This document shows, one piece after another, positions 52,372 to 62,098 of a stretch of 64,000 bases of DNA. How positions within the stretch are numbered: position 1 is the stretch's first letter; each line of letters starts with the position of its first letter. Below the pieces are notes generated by a model. That model did no database searches. It saw nothing but the letters and a program-made list of their open reading frames with translations, and was not told the DNA's origin. The DNA is taken from positions 124,001 through 188,000 of the forward strand of contig NZ_JAJDOP010000004.1 in assembly GCF_020595095.1 (NCBI RefSeq). The letters are read 5' to 3'. Made by a program: the position numbers and the translations under genes. Origin of the DNA: Microvirga rosea (lineage in GTDB: Bacteria > Pseudomonadota > Alphaproteobacteria > Rhizobiales > Beijerinckiaceae).

Positions 52372-52926
52372 ATGGAGGACCGCGCTCCCGTTTTCTTCTT
52401 TGCTCCGTTCGTGTCCTCGACGATGCGTGTCCAGCCGGCGTGGATCGATTACGCCGGCCATATGAACATGGCCTATTACCATGTGCTGTTCGACCGGGCC
52501 GTGGAAGAGGCCTTCGGACTGGTCGGCCTTGGCCAGGATTATCTGGAAGAACGCAAGGCCTCCTTCTTCGCCGTCGAGACCCATACGCTCTACAAGCGCG
52601 AGCTGCGGATGAAGGACACGGTCCGGGTCACGCTTCAACTGATCGATTTCGATGAAAAACGGCTCCACTTCTACATGGAAGTCCGCCATGCGACCGAAGG
52701 GTGGCTGTCAGCCACGACGGAGGGTCTGAGCCTCCACGTGGACATGAAGACCCGCAAGGTCGCCCCCTTCCCCAACGACATAATGGCAAACCTCGCCATC
52801 ATGAAAGCGACCCACTCCCGGCTCGCCAGGCCGCAGGCCCTGGGCCGCGTCATAGGGCTTCCGAGCAAGCCCGAGGCATCCAGCCCCTTGCGCGAGCCCA
52901 TGCGGGCTTCCGGGACCTGTCACTAG
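52372..52926 (+). CDS. Acyl-CoA thioesterase (hot-dog fold)
   Basis: 184 residues. The 4-hydroxybenzoyl-CoA thioesterase/YbgC pattern is WIDYAGHMNMAYYHVLFDRA, with the catalytic Asp at the start of the long helix, and later ETHTLYKRELRMKDTVRVTL and LHFYMEVRHA. It should hydrolyse an acyl-CoA; relatives near carnitine dehydrogenase act on betainyl-CoA, but no such gene is adjacent. The start at 52372 follows GGAGGACTG. It is divergent from the dehydrogenase gene. Confidence 0.87.
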   Translation: MEDRAPVFFFAPFVSSTMRVQPAWIDYAGHMNMAYYHVLFDRAVEEAFGLVGLGQDYLEERKASFFAVETHTLYKRELRMKDTVRVTLQLIDFDEKRLHFYMEVRHATEGWLSATTEGLSLHVDMKTRKVAPFPNDIMANLAIMKATHSRLARPQALGRVIGLPSKPEASSPLREPMRASGTCH

Positions 52927-52942
52927 GTCGAACGCCTGTCCG

Positions 52943-53224
52943 CTAGCAGCCGACGGATCCGGCGGGGCAGTTGCGAATAGCCGCCGGAGGACGCGGATTG
53001 GAGAAGGTCCGCTGGCGATCGATGCTCTGCTGCAGCTGGTTGTTGTTGAATTGATATTGCTGCTGGGAGCGCTGGAAGCGCTGCTCGATCTGGAGATCCC
53101 GGTTGATTTCCTGGACCCGCCGCTCGGCCGGGCTCGTCCGCGGCAACCTCGTCTGAGCCAGGGCCGGGGCAGCGAACGATAAAGCCAAGCCTAGACTGAC
53201 AGCCATCTTCACCGCTTGACGCAT
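52943..53224 (-). CDS. Small secreted Gln-rich protein
   Basis: 93 residues with a clear Sec signal peptide (KMAVSLGLALSFAAPALAQ, cleavage after AQ or nearby). The mature part is helical and Gln/Asn-rich: RDLQIEQRFQRSQQQYQFNN, then a Pro-rich end with two cysteines (NCPAGSVGC). It is probably periplasmic; I know no family. GGAA lies upstream of the ATG. It converges with the thioesterase gene. Confidence 0.7.
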   Translation of the reverse strand: MRQAVKMAVSLGLALSFAAPALAQTRLPRTSPAERRVQEINRDLQIEQRFQRSQQQYQFNNNQLQQSIDRQRTFSNPRPPAAIRNCPAGSVGC

Positions 53225-53346
53225 CGTCCATTCCTTTCAAAGGCTTTCATCACCATATGGGATTTGACGCGCTCCCGGACAACGAGGTTCCCTCTGCGAC
53301 AGGGTTATCGCCCTTTCCGGGCTCGACGTCGTTCGCCTTTTGATCC

Positions 53347-55755
53347 ATGGTCCGCCCGATGAATCAGCCAGAAACCAGACCCGAGTCCCAGGACGACCCG
53401 AGAGAGAACGAGCCGAGAGAGCCGGCCTCCGGCTCCCTGAGCGCGCGGGCCCGCGCGGCCGTCGCTCCTCAATCGCCCTATCTTTCCGGCCTCAACCCGG
53501 AGCAGCGGGCGGCCGTCGAGGCGACGGAAGGCCCTGTCCTCGTGCTGGCCGGCGCCGGAACCGGCAAGACACGGGTGCTCACGACCCGGATTGCCCACCT
53601 GATCGCCACCGGCAAGGCTCGCCCCTTCGACATCCTCGCCGTCACCTTCACCAACAAGGCGGCGCGGGAGATGCGCGAGCGCGTGGCCTCCCTGATCGGT
53701 CCGGTCGCCGAAGGCATGCAATGGTTGGGTACGTTCCATTCCATCGGGACGAAGATCCTCCGCCGCCATGCGGAGCTCGTTGATCTGCGCTCGGATTTCA
53801 CGATCCTCGGAACGGACGACCAGCTTCGCCTGATGAAGCAGGTCATCGAGGCGGAGGGGATCGACGAGAAGCGTTGGCCTGCCCGGCAGCTCGCCGGCGT
53901 CATCGATGGATGGAAGAACCGCGGACTCGGTCCGGATCAGGTGCCCGCCGGAGAAGCCGGAGGTTTCGCCAACGGCCGGGGCGGCAAGCTCTACCGGGCG
54001 TATCAGGACCGCCTGAAAACCCTCAATGCGGTCGATTTCGGGGACCTTTTGCTGGAATGCCTTCGGCTCTGGCGCGAGCATCCGGACATTCTCCAGCAAT
54101 ACCAGAACCGCTTCCGCTACATGCTGGTGGACGAGTACCAAGACACCAACGTGGCGCAGTATCTCTGGCTGAGGCTCCTGGCCCAGGCGCGCAAGAATCT
54201 TTGCTGCGTCGGCGACGACGACCAGTCGATCTATGGCTGGCGCGGGGCCGAGGTCGACAACATCCTTCGCTTCGAGCACGACTTTCCCGGGGCCGTCGTC
54301 ATCCGCCTGGAGCGGAACTATCGCTCCACGGCGCATATCCTGGCAGCGGCTTCGGGCCTCATCGCGAAGAACCAGGGCCGCCTCGGAAAGACGCTTCGCA
54401 CCGAAGACGAGCCGGGCGAGAAGGTCTCGATCACGGGCGCATGGGACTCGGAAGACGAGGCGCGGCTCATCGGCGAGGAAATCGAGGCGCTTCAGGCCAA
54501 ACGGCACCCTCTGTCCGAGATCGCCATTCTGGTGCGGATTTCCGCCCAGATGCGCGAACTCGAAGACCGCTTGGTCACCCTCGGCGTGCCGTACCGGGTC
54601 ATCGGTGGCCCGCGCTTCTACGAGCGAGCGGAAATCCGTGATGCCCTCGCCTATCTTCGCGTCGTCAACCAGCCGGCGGACGATCTGGCCTTCGAGCGCA
54701 TCGTCAACGTGCCTAAGCGCGGCCTGGGCGATGCGACCATTCAGGTTCTGCACAACCACGCCCGCGCGGCGCGGGTCCCGTTGCTCGAGGCTGCGCGCTT
54801 CATCGTCGAGACGGACGAGCTGAAGCCGAAGCCTCGCGCGACGTTGCGGGACCTTCTCATCTCCTTCGGCCGCTGGTCGAAGCTCTCCGAGACGATGACT
54901 CAGTCCGAAGTGGCGCAGACTGTGCTCGAGGAGTCCGGTTACACGGAGATGTGGCAGAAGGACCGCTCCGCCGACGCGGCAGGACGCCTGGAAAACCTGA
55001 AGGAACTCGTGCGGTCCATGGAAGAGTTTCCCGATCTGCAGAGCTTCCTGGAACACGTCTCCCTTGTGATGGAGGCGAACGAGAGCGACACGCAGGAGCG
55101 CGTCAGCCTGATGACGCTCCATGCCGCGAAGGGGCTGGAATTCAATACCGTATTTCTGCCGGGCTGGGAGGAAGGCTTGTTCCCCAACCAGCGCGCGCTG
55201 GACGAGAGCGGCCGCGCCGGCCTCGAAGAGGAACGGCGCCTTGCCCATGTGGGCATCACCCGGGCCCGGCGCCGGGCCAAAATCTATTTTGCTTCCAACC
55301 GGCGCATCCACGGCCTTTGGAACTCGACCATCCCGAGCCGCTTCATTGACGACCTGCCGGAATCCAACGTGGAAATCCTCGAAGCACCGGCCAATTTTTC
55401 CTACGGCGGCGGCTTTGGAGGCGGCTCTCGCTTCGACCGCATGACGCCTTTTGCGGGTTCCTCGTACCAAACTCCCGGATGGCAGCGTGCCCAGGCCCAC
55501 CGGACCGCCACCGAAGACGGCGGCTATTCCGCCCGTCGCTCGGGCGACCGGCGTGGCCCTATGATGATCGAAGGTGAACTGGTTGCGAAATCGACGGGAG
55601 CGTCGGGCTTTTCCGTCGGAGGACGCGTTCTTCATACGAAGTTCGGGCCGGGAACCATCGAGGCTGTCGATGGGAACAAGCTGACGGTCGAATTCGACAA
55701 GGCCGGGCGAAAGATGGTCCTGGACAGCTTCGTCGAGTCTCTGGCCACCTCCTGA
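53347..55755 (+). CDS. uvrD: ATP-dependent DNA helicase UvrD/PcrA
   Basis: 802-residue superfamily 1A helicase. Motifs: Q-motif YLSGLNPEQRAAV, Walker A LAGAGTGKTRVLTTRI, Ia AVTFTNKAAREM, Walker B LVDEYQDTN, III VGDDDQSIYGWRGAE, IV RLERNYRSTAHIL, V MTLHAAKGLEF and VI HVGITRARRR. It unwinds DNA 3' to 5' in nucleotide excision and mismatch repair and clears stalled transcription or replication. The C-terminal tail has a small tudor-like domain (GGRVLHTKFGPGTIEAVDG). An intrinsic terminator follows 20 bp after the stop. Confidence 0.95.
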   Translation: MVRPMNQPETRPESQDDPRENEPREPASGSLSARARAAVAPQSPYLSGLNPEQRAAVEATEGPVLVLAGAGTGKTRVLTTRIAHLIATGKARPFDILAVTFTNKAAREMRERVASLIGPVAEGMQWLGTFHSIGTKILRRHAELVDLRSDFTILGTDDQLRLMKQVIEAEGIDEKRWPARQLAGVIDGWKNRGLGPDQVPAGEAGGFANGRGGKLYRAYQDRLKTLNAVDFGDLLLECLRLWREHPDILQQYQNRFRYMLVDEYQDTNVAQYLWLRLLAQARKNLCCVGDDDQSIYGWRGAEVDNILRFEHDFPGAVVIRLERNYRSTAHILAAASGLIAKNQGRLGKTLRTEDEPGEKVSITGAWDSEDEARLIGEEIEALQAKRHPLSEIAILVRISAQMRELEDRLVTLGVPYRVIGGPRFYERAEIRDALAYLRVVNQPADDLAFERIVNVPKRGLGDATIQVLHNHARAARVPLLEAARFIVETDELKPKPRATLRDLLISFGRWSKLSETMTQSEVAQTVLEESGYTEMWQKDRSADAAGRLENLKELVRSMEEFPDLQSFLEHVSLVMEANESDTQERVSLMTLHAAKGLEFNTVFLPGWEEGLFPNQRALDESGRAGLEEERRLAHVGITRARRRAKIYFASNRRIHGLWNSTIPSRFIDDLPESNVEILEAPANFSYGGGFGGGSRFDRMTPFAGSSYQTPGWQRAQAHRTATEDGGYSARRSGDRRGPMMIEGELVAKSTGASGFSVGGRVLHTKFGPGTIEAVDGNKLTVEFDKAGRKMVLDSFVESLATS

Positions 55756-55775
55756 ATCGAGATGAACCGAGATAG

Positions 55776-55802
55776 AAAGGCGCACCGAAGTGCGCCTTTC
55801 TT
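55776..55802. terminator. Bidirectional intrinsic terminator
   Basis: GGCGCAC and GTGCGCC form a 7-bp stem around CGAA, with A residues before and T residues after (TTTCTT). It lies between the convergent uvrD and manganese catalase genes and should serve both. Confidence 0.85.
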
Positions 55803-55810
55803 ATATCGCC

Positions 55811-56692
55811 TTACTCGGCCGCGATCGGCGGCACCGGTGCGGGCGGCGTGCCGTAGGTGCGCGGGTCGATCGGATTGAGCTGGCCCTCGTCCTTCGTAAA
55901 GGCCGGCGGACGCTCCACGTAGGTGAATGTCCCCTTTCCGTCCGGTGCCGGACCCTGGGCCCAGCGGCCCTGCTGGCTTTCCGTGCCTTCGGAGTGATTG
56001 AGGAACTGGTAGGCGACCTCGCTCTTCTCCAGTTTCTGCGGGAAGTTCGACGGCACCGGGGCCATTTCCAGCCCGTCCTCCTCCAGTTCACGGATCGCGG
56101 CGAGCCATTGGTTCTGATGCATGGTGTCGCGAGCGATGAGGTAGGACAGCATGTCCCGGACGCCGGGGTCGTTGGTCATGTTGTAGAGACGGCTGACCTG
56201 CAAACGACCCTGGCTCTCCGCCGTCACATTGAAGTGGAAGTCGGCCAGCAGATTGCCGCTTGCGATGGTATAGGCGGACGTCCATGGATTTCCGGCGCTG
56301 TCCGAGGGCCGGGCCCCGAGACCCGCGACGATGAAATGCTGCGGGTTCATACCGGCCATAATGGCATCCTCGACACGGGCTCCGCCCATCACGGCTCCAA
56401 CGACGGAATTCTTGGCCATATCCTCCTGCTGCTCCACCGGCGAGGTTTCAAGGAGGCGCGCGATCATGGTGGCGAGCATTTCCACATGGCCGATTTCTTC
56501 GGTCCCGATGTCCATGATCATGTCCTTGTATTTCTGAGGACCACGGCAGTTCCACCCCTGGAACAGGTAGGTCATCATGACACTGATCTCGCCCCACTGG
56601 CCGCCAAGGGGCTCCTGAAGCATTTTTGCGAAGAGGGGATCAGGTTTCTCTGGCTTGGCATGATAAGCCAATTGCCGCTGACGAAAAAACAT
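55811..56692 (-). CDS. Manganese catalase
   Basis: 293 residues; a ferritin-like four-helix bundle with dinuclear Mn. Seen are LQEPLGGQWGEISVMMTYLF (first Glu ligand), IGTEEIGHVEMLATMIARLL (Glu and His ligands), LLADFHFNVTAESQGRLQVS and DMLSYLIARDTMHQNQWL (remaining Glu/His ligands). It decomposes hydrogen peroxide without haem. It is cytosolic. A candidate EcfG promoter lies about 63 bp upstream, and such catalases are known general-stress targets in Rhizobiales. Confidence 0.93.
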   Translation of the reverse strand: MFFRQRQLAYHAKPEKPDPLFAKMLQEPLGGQWGEISVMMTYLFQGWNCRGPQKYKDMIMDIGTEEIGHVEMLATMIARLLETSPVEQQEDMAKNSVVGAVMGGARVEDAIMAGMNPQHFIVAGLGARPSDSAGNPWTSAYTIASGNLLADFHFNVTAESQGRLQVSRLYNMTNDPGVRDMLSYLIARDTMHQNQWLAAIRELEEDGLEMAPVPSNFPQKLEKSEVAYQFLNHSEGTESQQGRWAQGPAPDGKGTFTYVERPPAFTKDEGQLNPIDPRTYGTPPAPVPPIAAE

Positions 56693-56754
56693 CGGCTGCT
56701 CCTGTTCTGGCGCTGAATGAAGGCCCCTCGGCCTGTCGGGGGATCACGCTTCCA

Positions 56755-56779
56755 ACAAGGGCAGCCGGACGTTGTTCCC
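56755..56779 (-). promoter_or_regulatory. Candidate EcfG promoter of the manganese catalase gene
   Basis: On the minus strand GGAAC, 16 bases, TGTT; the consensus is GGAAC-N16/17-CGTT, so the -35 is perfect and one -10 base differs. It lies 63 bp ahead of the start codon. Confidence 0.5.
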
Positions 56780-56913
56780 AAGGAACACGATCTTTGGAAA
56801 TGTTCAAAAAAGCCTGTTTGCGCGCGCTTCTCCAGCGAGAAGGAGGCTCTAGCCATCGGAGTGCAACTGTGTAAGCATCCGGCGGCGATCATGTCTGCGA
56901 GCGAGAGGCCTCG

Positions 56914-58230
56914 ATGTTTCCTCTGTCCCACATGCTGAAAGCTTTCGTGCGTACAGGCACGCTCAAGGTCATCGACGCGGATGGACGGGAGCATGTTTTT
57001 GCGGGCACGTCCTCACCGACGGTCACCATGCGCCTGACCGATCGCTCGCTTTACCACAAGCTCTTCCTCAATCCGGAACTTCATGCCGGCGAAGCTTACA
57101 TGGACGGACGCATGAGCTTCGAGCACGGATCGACCGTCAGGGATTTCCTGACCCTCTTCTCCCTCAACCGCTCATCGCTGGCGAATTATCCGCTCCAGAG
57201 CGTCCTCAAGCGCATCTCGCGCGGCGTGAAGCGTTTCCAACAGGCCAACCCCGTCGGCAAGGCTGAGAAGAACGTCGCGCATCACTATGATCTCGGCAAC
57301 GAGTTCTACAAGCTCTTCCTCGACAAGGGCATGCAGTATTCATGTGCGTATTTCATCGATGATGACGATACGCTGGAGGAGGCGCAGCAGAATAAGCTCC
57401 GTCTGCTCGCCTCGAAGTTGCAGTTGAAACCGGGTCTGAGGATCCTCGATATCGGCAGCGGCTGGGGCGATCTCGCCCTTTATCTCGCCACCATGGAGGA
57501 CGTGGACGTCACGGGCGTCACACTCTCGAAGGAGCAGCATGCGCTCTCCAACGAGAAGGCGCGGCGCGCGGGCCTTTCGGACCGTGTGCGCTTCGAACTG
57601 CTGGATTACCGGAAGCTGGAAGGGCGCTTCGACCGCATCGTGTCGGTGGGCATGTTCGAGCATGTGGGCGTTCAGCATTACGGCGAGTTTTTCGCGAAGA
57701 TCAACGCCCTTCTCGACGATGACGGGCTGATGGTCCTGCATTCCATCGGCAAAATGAGTCCGCCCGGAACCGCAAGCCCCTGGCTCAGGAAGTACATTTT
57801 CCCGGGCGCGTATTCTCCCGCCTTGTCAGAGGTCTTTCCCGTCGTCGAGCAGAACGGTCTCTGGGTGACGGATCTCGAATTTTTGCGTTTGCATTACGCG
57901 AAGACCCTCAACCATTGGCATCGGCGGTTCGAGGCGAACCGCGCACAAATCGCGTCCATGTACGATGAACGCTTCTGCCGCATGTTCGAATTCTACCTGA
58001 TCAGCGCAGAAACCATGTTCACGTCCGGCAGCCAACTCGTGTTCCACATGCAACTCGCACGCAAGCGGGACGCGGCTCCCATCGTACGGGACTACATCAC
58101 GGACCTTCAGCGCCATTATCGTTTGCAGGAGTCGGAACGATTGAAGATCCTGCGCCAGAATGAGCCGGAGCCTGCACCTGTCTCGGATGCGGCTCCGGCC
58201 TCGTCTCAAGGTCAGGTCAGGGTCTCGTAA
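56914..58230 (+). CDS. cfa: Cyclopropane-fatty-acyl-phospholipid synthase
   Basis: 438 residues. The C-terminal methyltransferase domain has NVAHHYDLGNEFYKLFLDKG, the SAM-binding LDIGSGWGDLALYLA, VTGVTLSKEQHALSNEKARR and VSVGMFEHVGVQHY, all typical of Cfa. It methylenates unsaturated acyl chains of membrane phospholipids using SAM, a stationary/acid-stress modification. The N-terminal 110 residues are the Cfa lipid-binding domain. It overlaps the convergent SDR gene by 19 bp. Membrane-lipid adaptation suits the neighbouring stress genes, but no operon is seen. Confidence 0.93.
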   Translation: MFPLSHMLKAFVRTGTLKVIDADGREHVFAGTSSPTVTMRLTDRSLYHKLFLNPELHAGEAYMDGRMSFEHGSTVRDFLTLFSLNRSSLANYPLQSVLKRISRGVKRFQQANPVGKAEKNVAHHYDLGNEFYKLFLDKGMQYSCAYFIDDDDTLEEAQQNKLRLLASKLQLKPGLRILDIGSGWGDLALYLATMEDVDVTGVTLSKEQHALSNEKARRAGLSDRVRFELLDYRKLEGRFDRIVSVGMFEHVGVQHYGEFFAKINALLDDDGLMVLHSIGKMSPPGTASPWLRKYIFPGAYSPALSEVFPVVEQNGLWVTDLEFLRLHYAKTLNHWHRRFEANRAQIASMYDERFCRMFEFYLISAETMFTSGSQLVFHMQLARKRDAAPIVRDYITDLQRHYRLQESERLKILRQNEPEPAPVSDAAPASSQGQVRVS

Positions 58231-59087
58231 TCCTTATTCTTCAAACCGTCGTGGGAATGGCGTGTCGGGAGCTTGCTCTCCGGCTGCTTCTTGAAGAACG
58301 AGGAGGCTTTCGCTCCCATCGGGCCCTTGGAAATGGTGATCCCGCCGTCGACCGCGTAGAGCGCTCCCGTCACGAAGCTGGCCTCGTCGGACGCCAGGAA
58401 GCAGAATACGTTGGCCACCTCTTCGGGCGTTCCGCGCCGTCCCATCGGGGTCGCCTGGGTGATCATGCTTGCAAGTTCCGTATCCATCGGGCCCGTAGAC
58501 TTGTGTGTCCAGGCGGTATCGATCGGACCGGGACACACGCAGTTGGCACGCACGCCGTAGGCAGCCTGTTCACCGGCGATGCCGCGGATGAACGAGTGAA
58601 TGAACGCTTTCGTGCCGCCGTACATGGCGTTCTTCGGATGGCCGATCATACCGGCTTCGGAGCCCGTGGCGACGATGTTGCCGTGGGTTTTCTGGAGGTG
58701 CGGCAAAGCGAACTTGGTCATGAGGAAAACGGAGCGCACGTTGGATCGCAAGGTTTCGTCGAACTTGTCGATCGGGTAATCCTGCGTCTCAGCAACCGCA
58801 AGAAACACACCCGCGTTGTTGATCAGGATATCGAGGCGTCCATAGGCGCTGACACACGCCTCGACGGCAGCCTCGGCGTGTCTCTCTTCCGCGATATCGC
58901 CAAGGTAAACTTCGGCAAAGCCACCGGCCCCCGTGATGAGCCGCGCCACATCCTCCACCGGATCATCCGGCAATCCGACGAGCAGAAGCCGCGCGCCTTC
59001 CTGCGCGAACTTCAAAGCAATCGCCTCTCCGATGCCGGTGCCCGCACCGGTGATGATCGCGACCTTGTCGAAAAGGCGTCCAGGCAT
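58212..59087 (-). CDS. Short-chain dehydrogenase/reductase
   Basis: 291 residues from the ATG at 59087 (TAGGAG nine bases upstream). Rossmann motif TGAGTGIGEAIALKFA, NNAG (ILINNAGVF), catalytic YGGTKAF (Tyr and Lys) and the C-terminal region with FVTGALYAVDGG. It is an NAD(P)-dependent classical SDR; substrate unknown. The C-terminal 30 residues beyond the usual end are basic. It overlaps the cfa 3' end. Confidence 0.88.
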   Translation of the reverse strand: MPGRLFDKVAIITGAGTGIGEAIALKFAQEGARLLLVGLPDDPVEDVARLITGAGGFAEVYLGDIAEERHAEAAVEACVSAYGRLDILINNAGVFLAVAETQDYPIDKFDETLRSNVRSVFLMTKFALPHLQKTHGNIVATGSEAGMIGHPKNAMYGGTKAFIHSFIRGIAGEQAAYGVRANCVCPGPIDTAWTHKSTGPMDTELASMITQATPMGRRGTPEEVANVFCFLASDEASFVTGALYAVDGGITISKGPMGAKASSFFKKQPESKLPTRHSHDGLKNKDYETLT

Positions 59088-59326
59088 GGTCGAACTCCTA
59101 TGAGGCGGGAAAGAGCCTGACCGTGTGTGGATCCAGGCCCGACGAGGGCACAACGGATCGCTTCCCTGGCGGTTCCGCACGAGCCTTGCCTGCGTCGCCC
59201 ATGCGCACCGCTCCGCTTTATGTGATCCGAGCTCGGCTTTTTATGGGTGCTGAACGGTGATATGACCCGGCCGGCCGAACTTCCGATATCCGCGTCACGC
59301 ACCCTGACAGGAGTTGCCGTTCCATC

Positions 59327-61015
59327 ATGATACGCCGTTTGTCCTTCCGGCAGCAGATTACGATCCTCGTCGGCCTGCTGTGTCTCGTACTGGTAGGGGT
59401 AGCGGCCCTTGGAGCGTCCTATATCGCCTACAGCCGGACGAAGCGGGAGATCATGGCCGACGCGGCCGAAACGGCCGCCACTCTTGCGGCAATCCTGGAT
59501 CGTGGCATGGCGGAGCGCTTTCGCGAAATCCGCAACATCGCCGGCATGCAGCCTCTCCAGGGGATCTGGACGCGCGATCCCGGCAGCATTCGCAAGGTCC
59601 TCGAGCAGCTCCAGGCCACGTATCCGGACTACAATTGGATCGGCTTTGCGGCGCCCGATGGCACCGTTCAAGCCGCGACCCGCGGCCTCCTCGAAGGCGC
59701 GTCCGTCGCCGAAAGGCCCTGGTTCCGAAGCGGTCTCGACGCCCCATCCGTCGGCGATGTGCACGAGGCCAAGCTTCTCGACAAGCTCCTGCGCCCTGCC
59801 ACCGCCGCCGAGCCCCTCCGGTTCGTCGACTTTTCCGCGCCGGTCCGCGACGCGGACGGAAAGGTCGTGGGAGTTATCGGAGCGCACCTGAACTGGGCTT
59901 GGGCGCGAGAGCGCCTTCAGATCCTTCTGGAGCGGAAAGGAACGTTCAGGCCGGACGCCATCTGGATCCTTGCGAGTGACGGATCGATGCTTCTCGGACC
60001 TGAGCGGACCACCAAGCCGTTCGCGGATTCGCTCATCGCCGAAATGCAGCAAAGCCGGAACGGCAGCCTCGAATGGGGCGCCGGCAGCGACAAGATCCTG
60101 ACAGGATTTGCCGTCACGTCCGGCTACCGCGACTATCCGGGGCTTGGATGGATCGTCGTTTCGCGCCAGCAGGATAATGTCGCGTTCGCAGCCGCGCGCA
60201 GTACGGTGGCGACCATTCTCATTCTGGGTTTCGGCGTCGCCTTGCTCGGAATTCTCTTGGCCCTCTTCATCGCGCAAGGGCTCTCGAGGCCGCTCCAGGC
60301 CATCATCGACGCCACAGACAAAATCGGCCGCGACCCCAAAATCGCTCTTCCGCCGTTTGCGACCGGTTCCCGTGAGATCGTCAGGTTGTCGGCGGCCCTC
60401 CGGTCCCTCGTCAGGCGAGCCAGCGCAGCCGAGAACCGAGTTCTTGAGGTGTCATCCCAGCACCAGCAGGAAGTATCCGCCCTAACACGGCTGGCGGAGA
60501 CGGATGCCTTGTCCGGCCTTCTCAACCGGCGCGGGTTCGACCTGATCGGTGAGGAGACCTTCCTCCAGTTCAAGCGCTTTGGGCGGGTCTTTGCGGCCTT
60601 GATCGTGGATATCGATTTCTTCAAGAGGGTGAACGATACCTTCGGTCACGCGGCCGGCGACGAAGTCATCCGCGCAATCGGCGAGACGCTCACGACCCAG
60701 CTGAGATCCACCGATACGGTATGCAGGTTCGGCGGCGAGGAATTCGTGGTTCTTCTGCCCGATGTGAGCCGGGATGGAATCGTGACGATTGCGCAGCAGG
60801 TCCGCCGCGCCATCGAGGCGCTCCGACCCACTTTTCACGGAAAGACCTTGGCGGTCACGGTGAGTGTCGGAGGCGCTCTCGTGGCAAGCTCCGATCGGGA
60901 TATCCAGGACGTGATCGAACGGGCCGATGCGGCACTTTACGAAGCCAAGGGAGCGGGCCGAAACCGGGTCGTCATCAACGGCCTGCAACCGCAGCTGGCC
61001 TCGGCAGTGGCTTGA
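59327..61015 (+). CDS. Diguanylate cyclase with periplasmic dCache-type sensor
   Basis: 562 residues. An N-terminal helix (ILVGLLCLVLVGVAALGAS) and a second helix (TILILGFGVALLGILLALFI, about 290-310) flank a periplasmic PDC/dCache region. A HAMP segment and coiled coil lead to a C-terminal GGDEF domain with ETDALSGLLNRRGFD and CRFGGEEFVVLLP (active GGEEF); an RSTD inhibitory site sits five residues before it. It makes cyclic-di-GMP from two GTP and is likely feedback-inhibited. The periplasmic ligand is unknown. It is monocistronic here, with a 127-bp gap to prmA. Confidence 0.92.
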   Translation: MIRRLSFRQQITILVGLLCLVLVGVAALGASYIAYSRTKREIMADAAETAATLAAILDRGMAERFREIRNIAGMQPLQGIWTRDPGSIRKVLEQLQATYPDYNWIGFAAPDGTVQAATRGLLEGASVAERPWFRSGLDAPSVGDVHEAKLLDKLLRPATAAEPLRFVDFSAPVRDADGKVVGVIGAHLNWAWARERLQILLERKGTFRPDAIWILASDGSMLLGPERTTKPFADSLIAEMQQSRNGSLEWGAGSDKILTGFAVTSGYRDYPGLGWIVVSRQQDNVAFAAARSTVATILILGFGVALLGILLALFIAQGLSRPLQAIIDATDKIGRDPKIALPPFATGSREIVRLSAALRSLVRRASAAENRVLEVSSQHQQEVSALTRLAETDALSGLLNRRGFDLIGEETFLQFKRFGRVFAALIVDIDFFKRVNDTFGHAAGDEVIRAIGETLTTQLRSTDTVCRFGGEEFVVLLPDVSRDGIVTIAQQVRRAIEALRPTFHGKTLAVTVSVGGALVASSDRDIQDVIERADAALYEAKGAGRNRVVINGLQPQLASAVA

Positions 61016-61141
61016 GATCCTGCGGTCTTGCGGAAGCTTGGCATGACGTTGGACGCCAAAGCCGAAGGAAATTGCCGATTTGCCGCTTTTTGAGGCTTCC
61101 GGCGTCTCCCGTTTCCCGATCCGATGCGGTAATCGATCTCC

Positions 61142-62098
61142 ATGCTTGAAGGACTCCATCCCAACCGCCCGACCCATATCTTCCGCATCACGACGGATGA
61201 GCGCTCCGCGCGCGCCATGACCGAGCTGATCGGTGAGATCTTCGACCCGACCGAAACCGCCGTTGCGGCCTTCGAGACGGAAGAGGACGGGCCCTGGCTC
61301 CTGGAAGCCTATTTCGCCCGTGAGCCCAACGAGGCCGCCATCCGTGAACTGCTTCGACCCATCGTGGGGGCCGAGGCCGATAACGGCGTTTTCCTTCCCC
61401 TCGAGCAGCAGGATTGGGTGAAGGCCTCCCTGGAGGGTCTCAATCCCGTGCGGGCCGGGCGATTGCTGGTTCACGGCGCGCACGATCGGGAGGCCCGTCG
61501 CCCCAACGATCTTTCCATCGAGATCGAGGCTGCCCTTGCGTTCGGCACGGGCCATCACGGAACGACGAAGAGCTGCCTGCTCGCTTTTGTCGATGAATTG
61601 AAGCGCCGCAAGCCCCGTCATGTACTCGATGTCGGAACCGGCACGGGCATTCTGGCCTTCGCGGCGGCGAAGGTCCTCAAGCGCCCGATCGTTGCCGGCG
61701 ACATCGATCCCGAAGCGATCCGGGTCGCGCGGGAAAACGCCCGTCTGAACGGCATCGATCCGTGGATGAAGCTTTATGTGGGCCCCGGTGTCCGCCATCC
61801 TCTGGCGGACCGGACCGGTCACTTTGATCTGGTCTTCGCCAATATTCTGGCAAAGCCCCTCCGTCTCCTGGCCCCATCCCTATCGCGCGTGGCGACGAGG
61901 GACGGAACCCTGATCCTCTCGGGACTTCTGGGCCGTGATGTGCCTGGAGTCCTGTCCGCCTATGCGGCTCAGGGATGGCACCTTGAGCGCCGCTATGATC
62001 TGGAAGGCTGGGTGGCTATCGTGATGAAGCGCGGCGGCGCCCATCCACGGCCCCGCCGCGTGGAAGACGACGACTACTCCGCGTCGACTTCCGGATAG
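61142..62098 (+). CDS. prmA: Ribosomal protein L11 methyltransferase
   Basis: 318 residues. The N-terminal substrate-recognition domain is followed by GRLLVHGAHD, AFGTGHHGTTKSCLLAF and the SAM-binding VLDVGTGTGILAFAAAKVL, then FANILAKPLRLLAPSLSR (the N-P-P-like catalytic region for this family is NILA). It trimethylates lysines and the N-terminus of L11. Typical length for PrmA. Its 3' end overlaps a tiny minus-strand gene by 25 bp. Confidence 0.93.
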   Translation: MLEGLHPNRPTHIFRITTDERSARAMTELIGEIFDPTETAVAAFETEEDGPWLLEAYFAREPNEAAIRELLRPIVGAEADNGVFLPLEQQDWVKASLEGLNPVRAGRLLVHGAHDREARRPNDLSIEIEAALAFGTGHHGTTKSCLLAFVDELKRRKPRHVLDVGTGTGILAFAAAKVLKRPIVAGDIDPEAIRVARENARLNGIDPWMKLYVGPGVRHPLADRTGHFDLVFANILAKPLRLLAPSLSRVATRDGTLILSGLLGRDVPGVLSAYAAQGWHLERRYDLEGWVAIVMKRGGAHPRPRRVEDDDYSASTSG

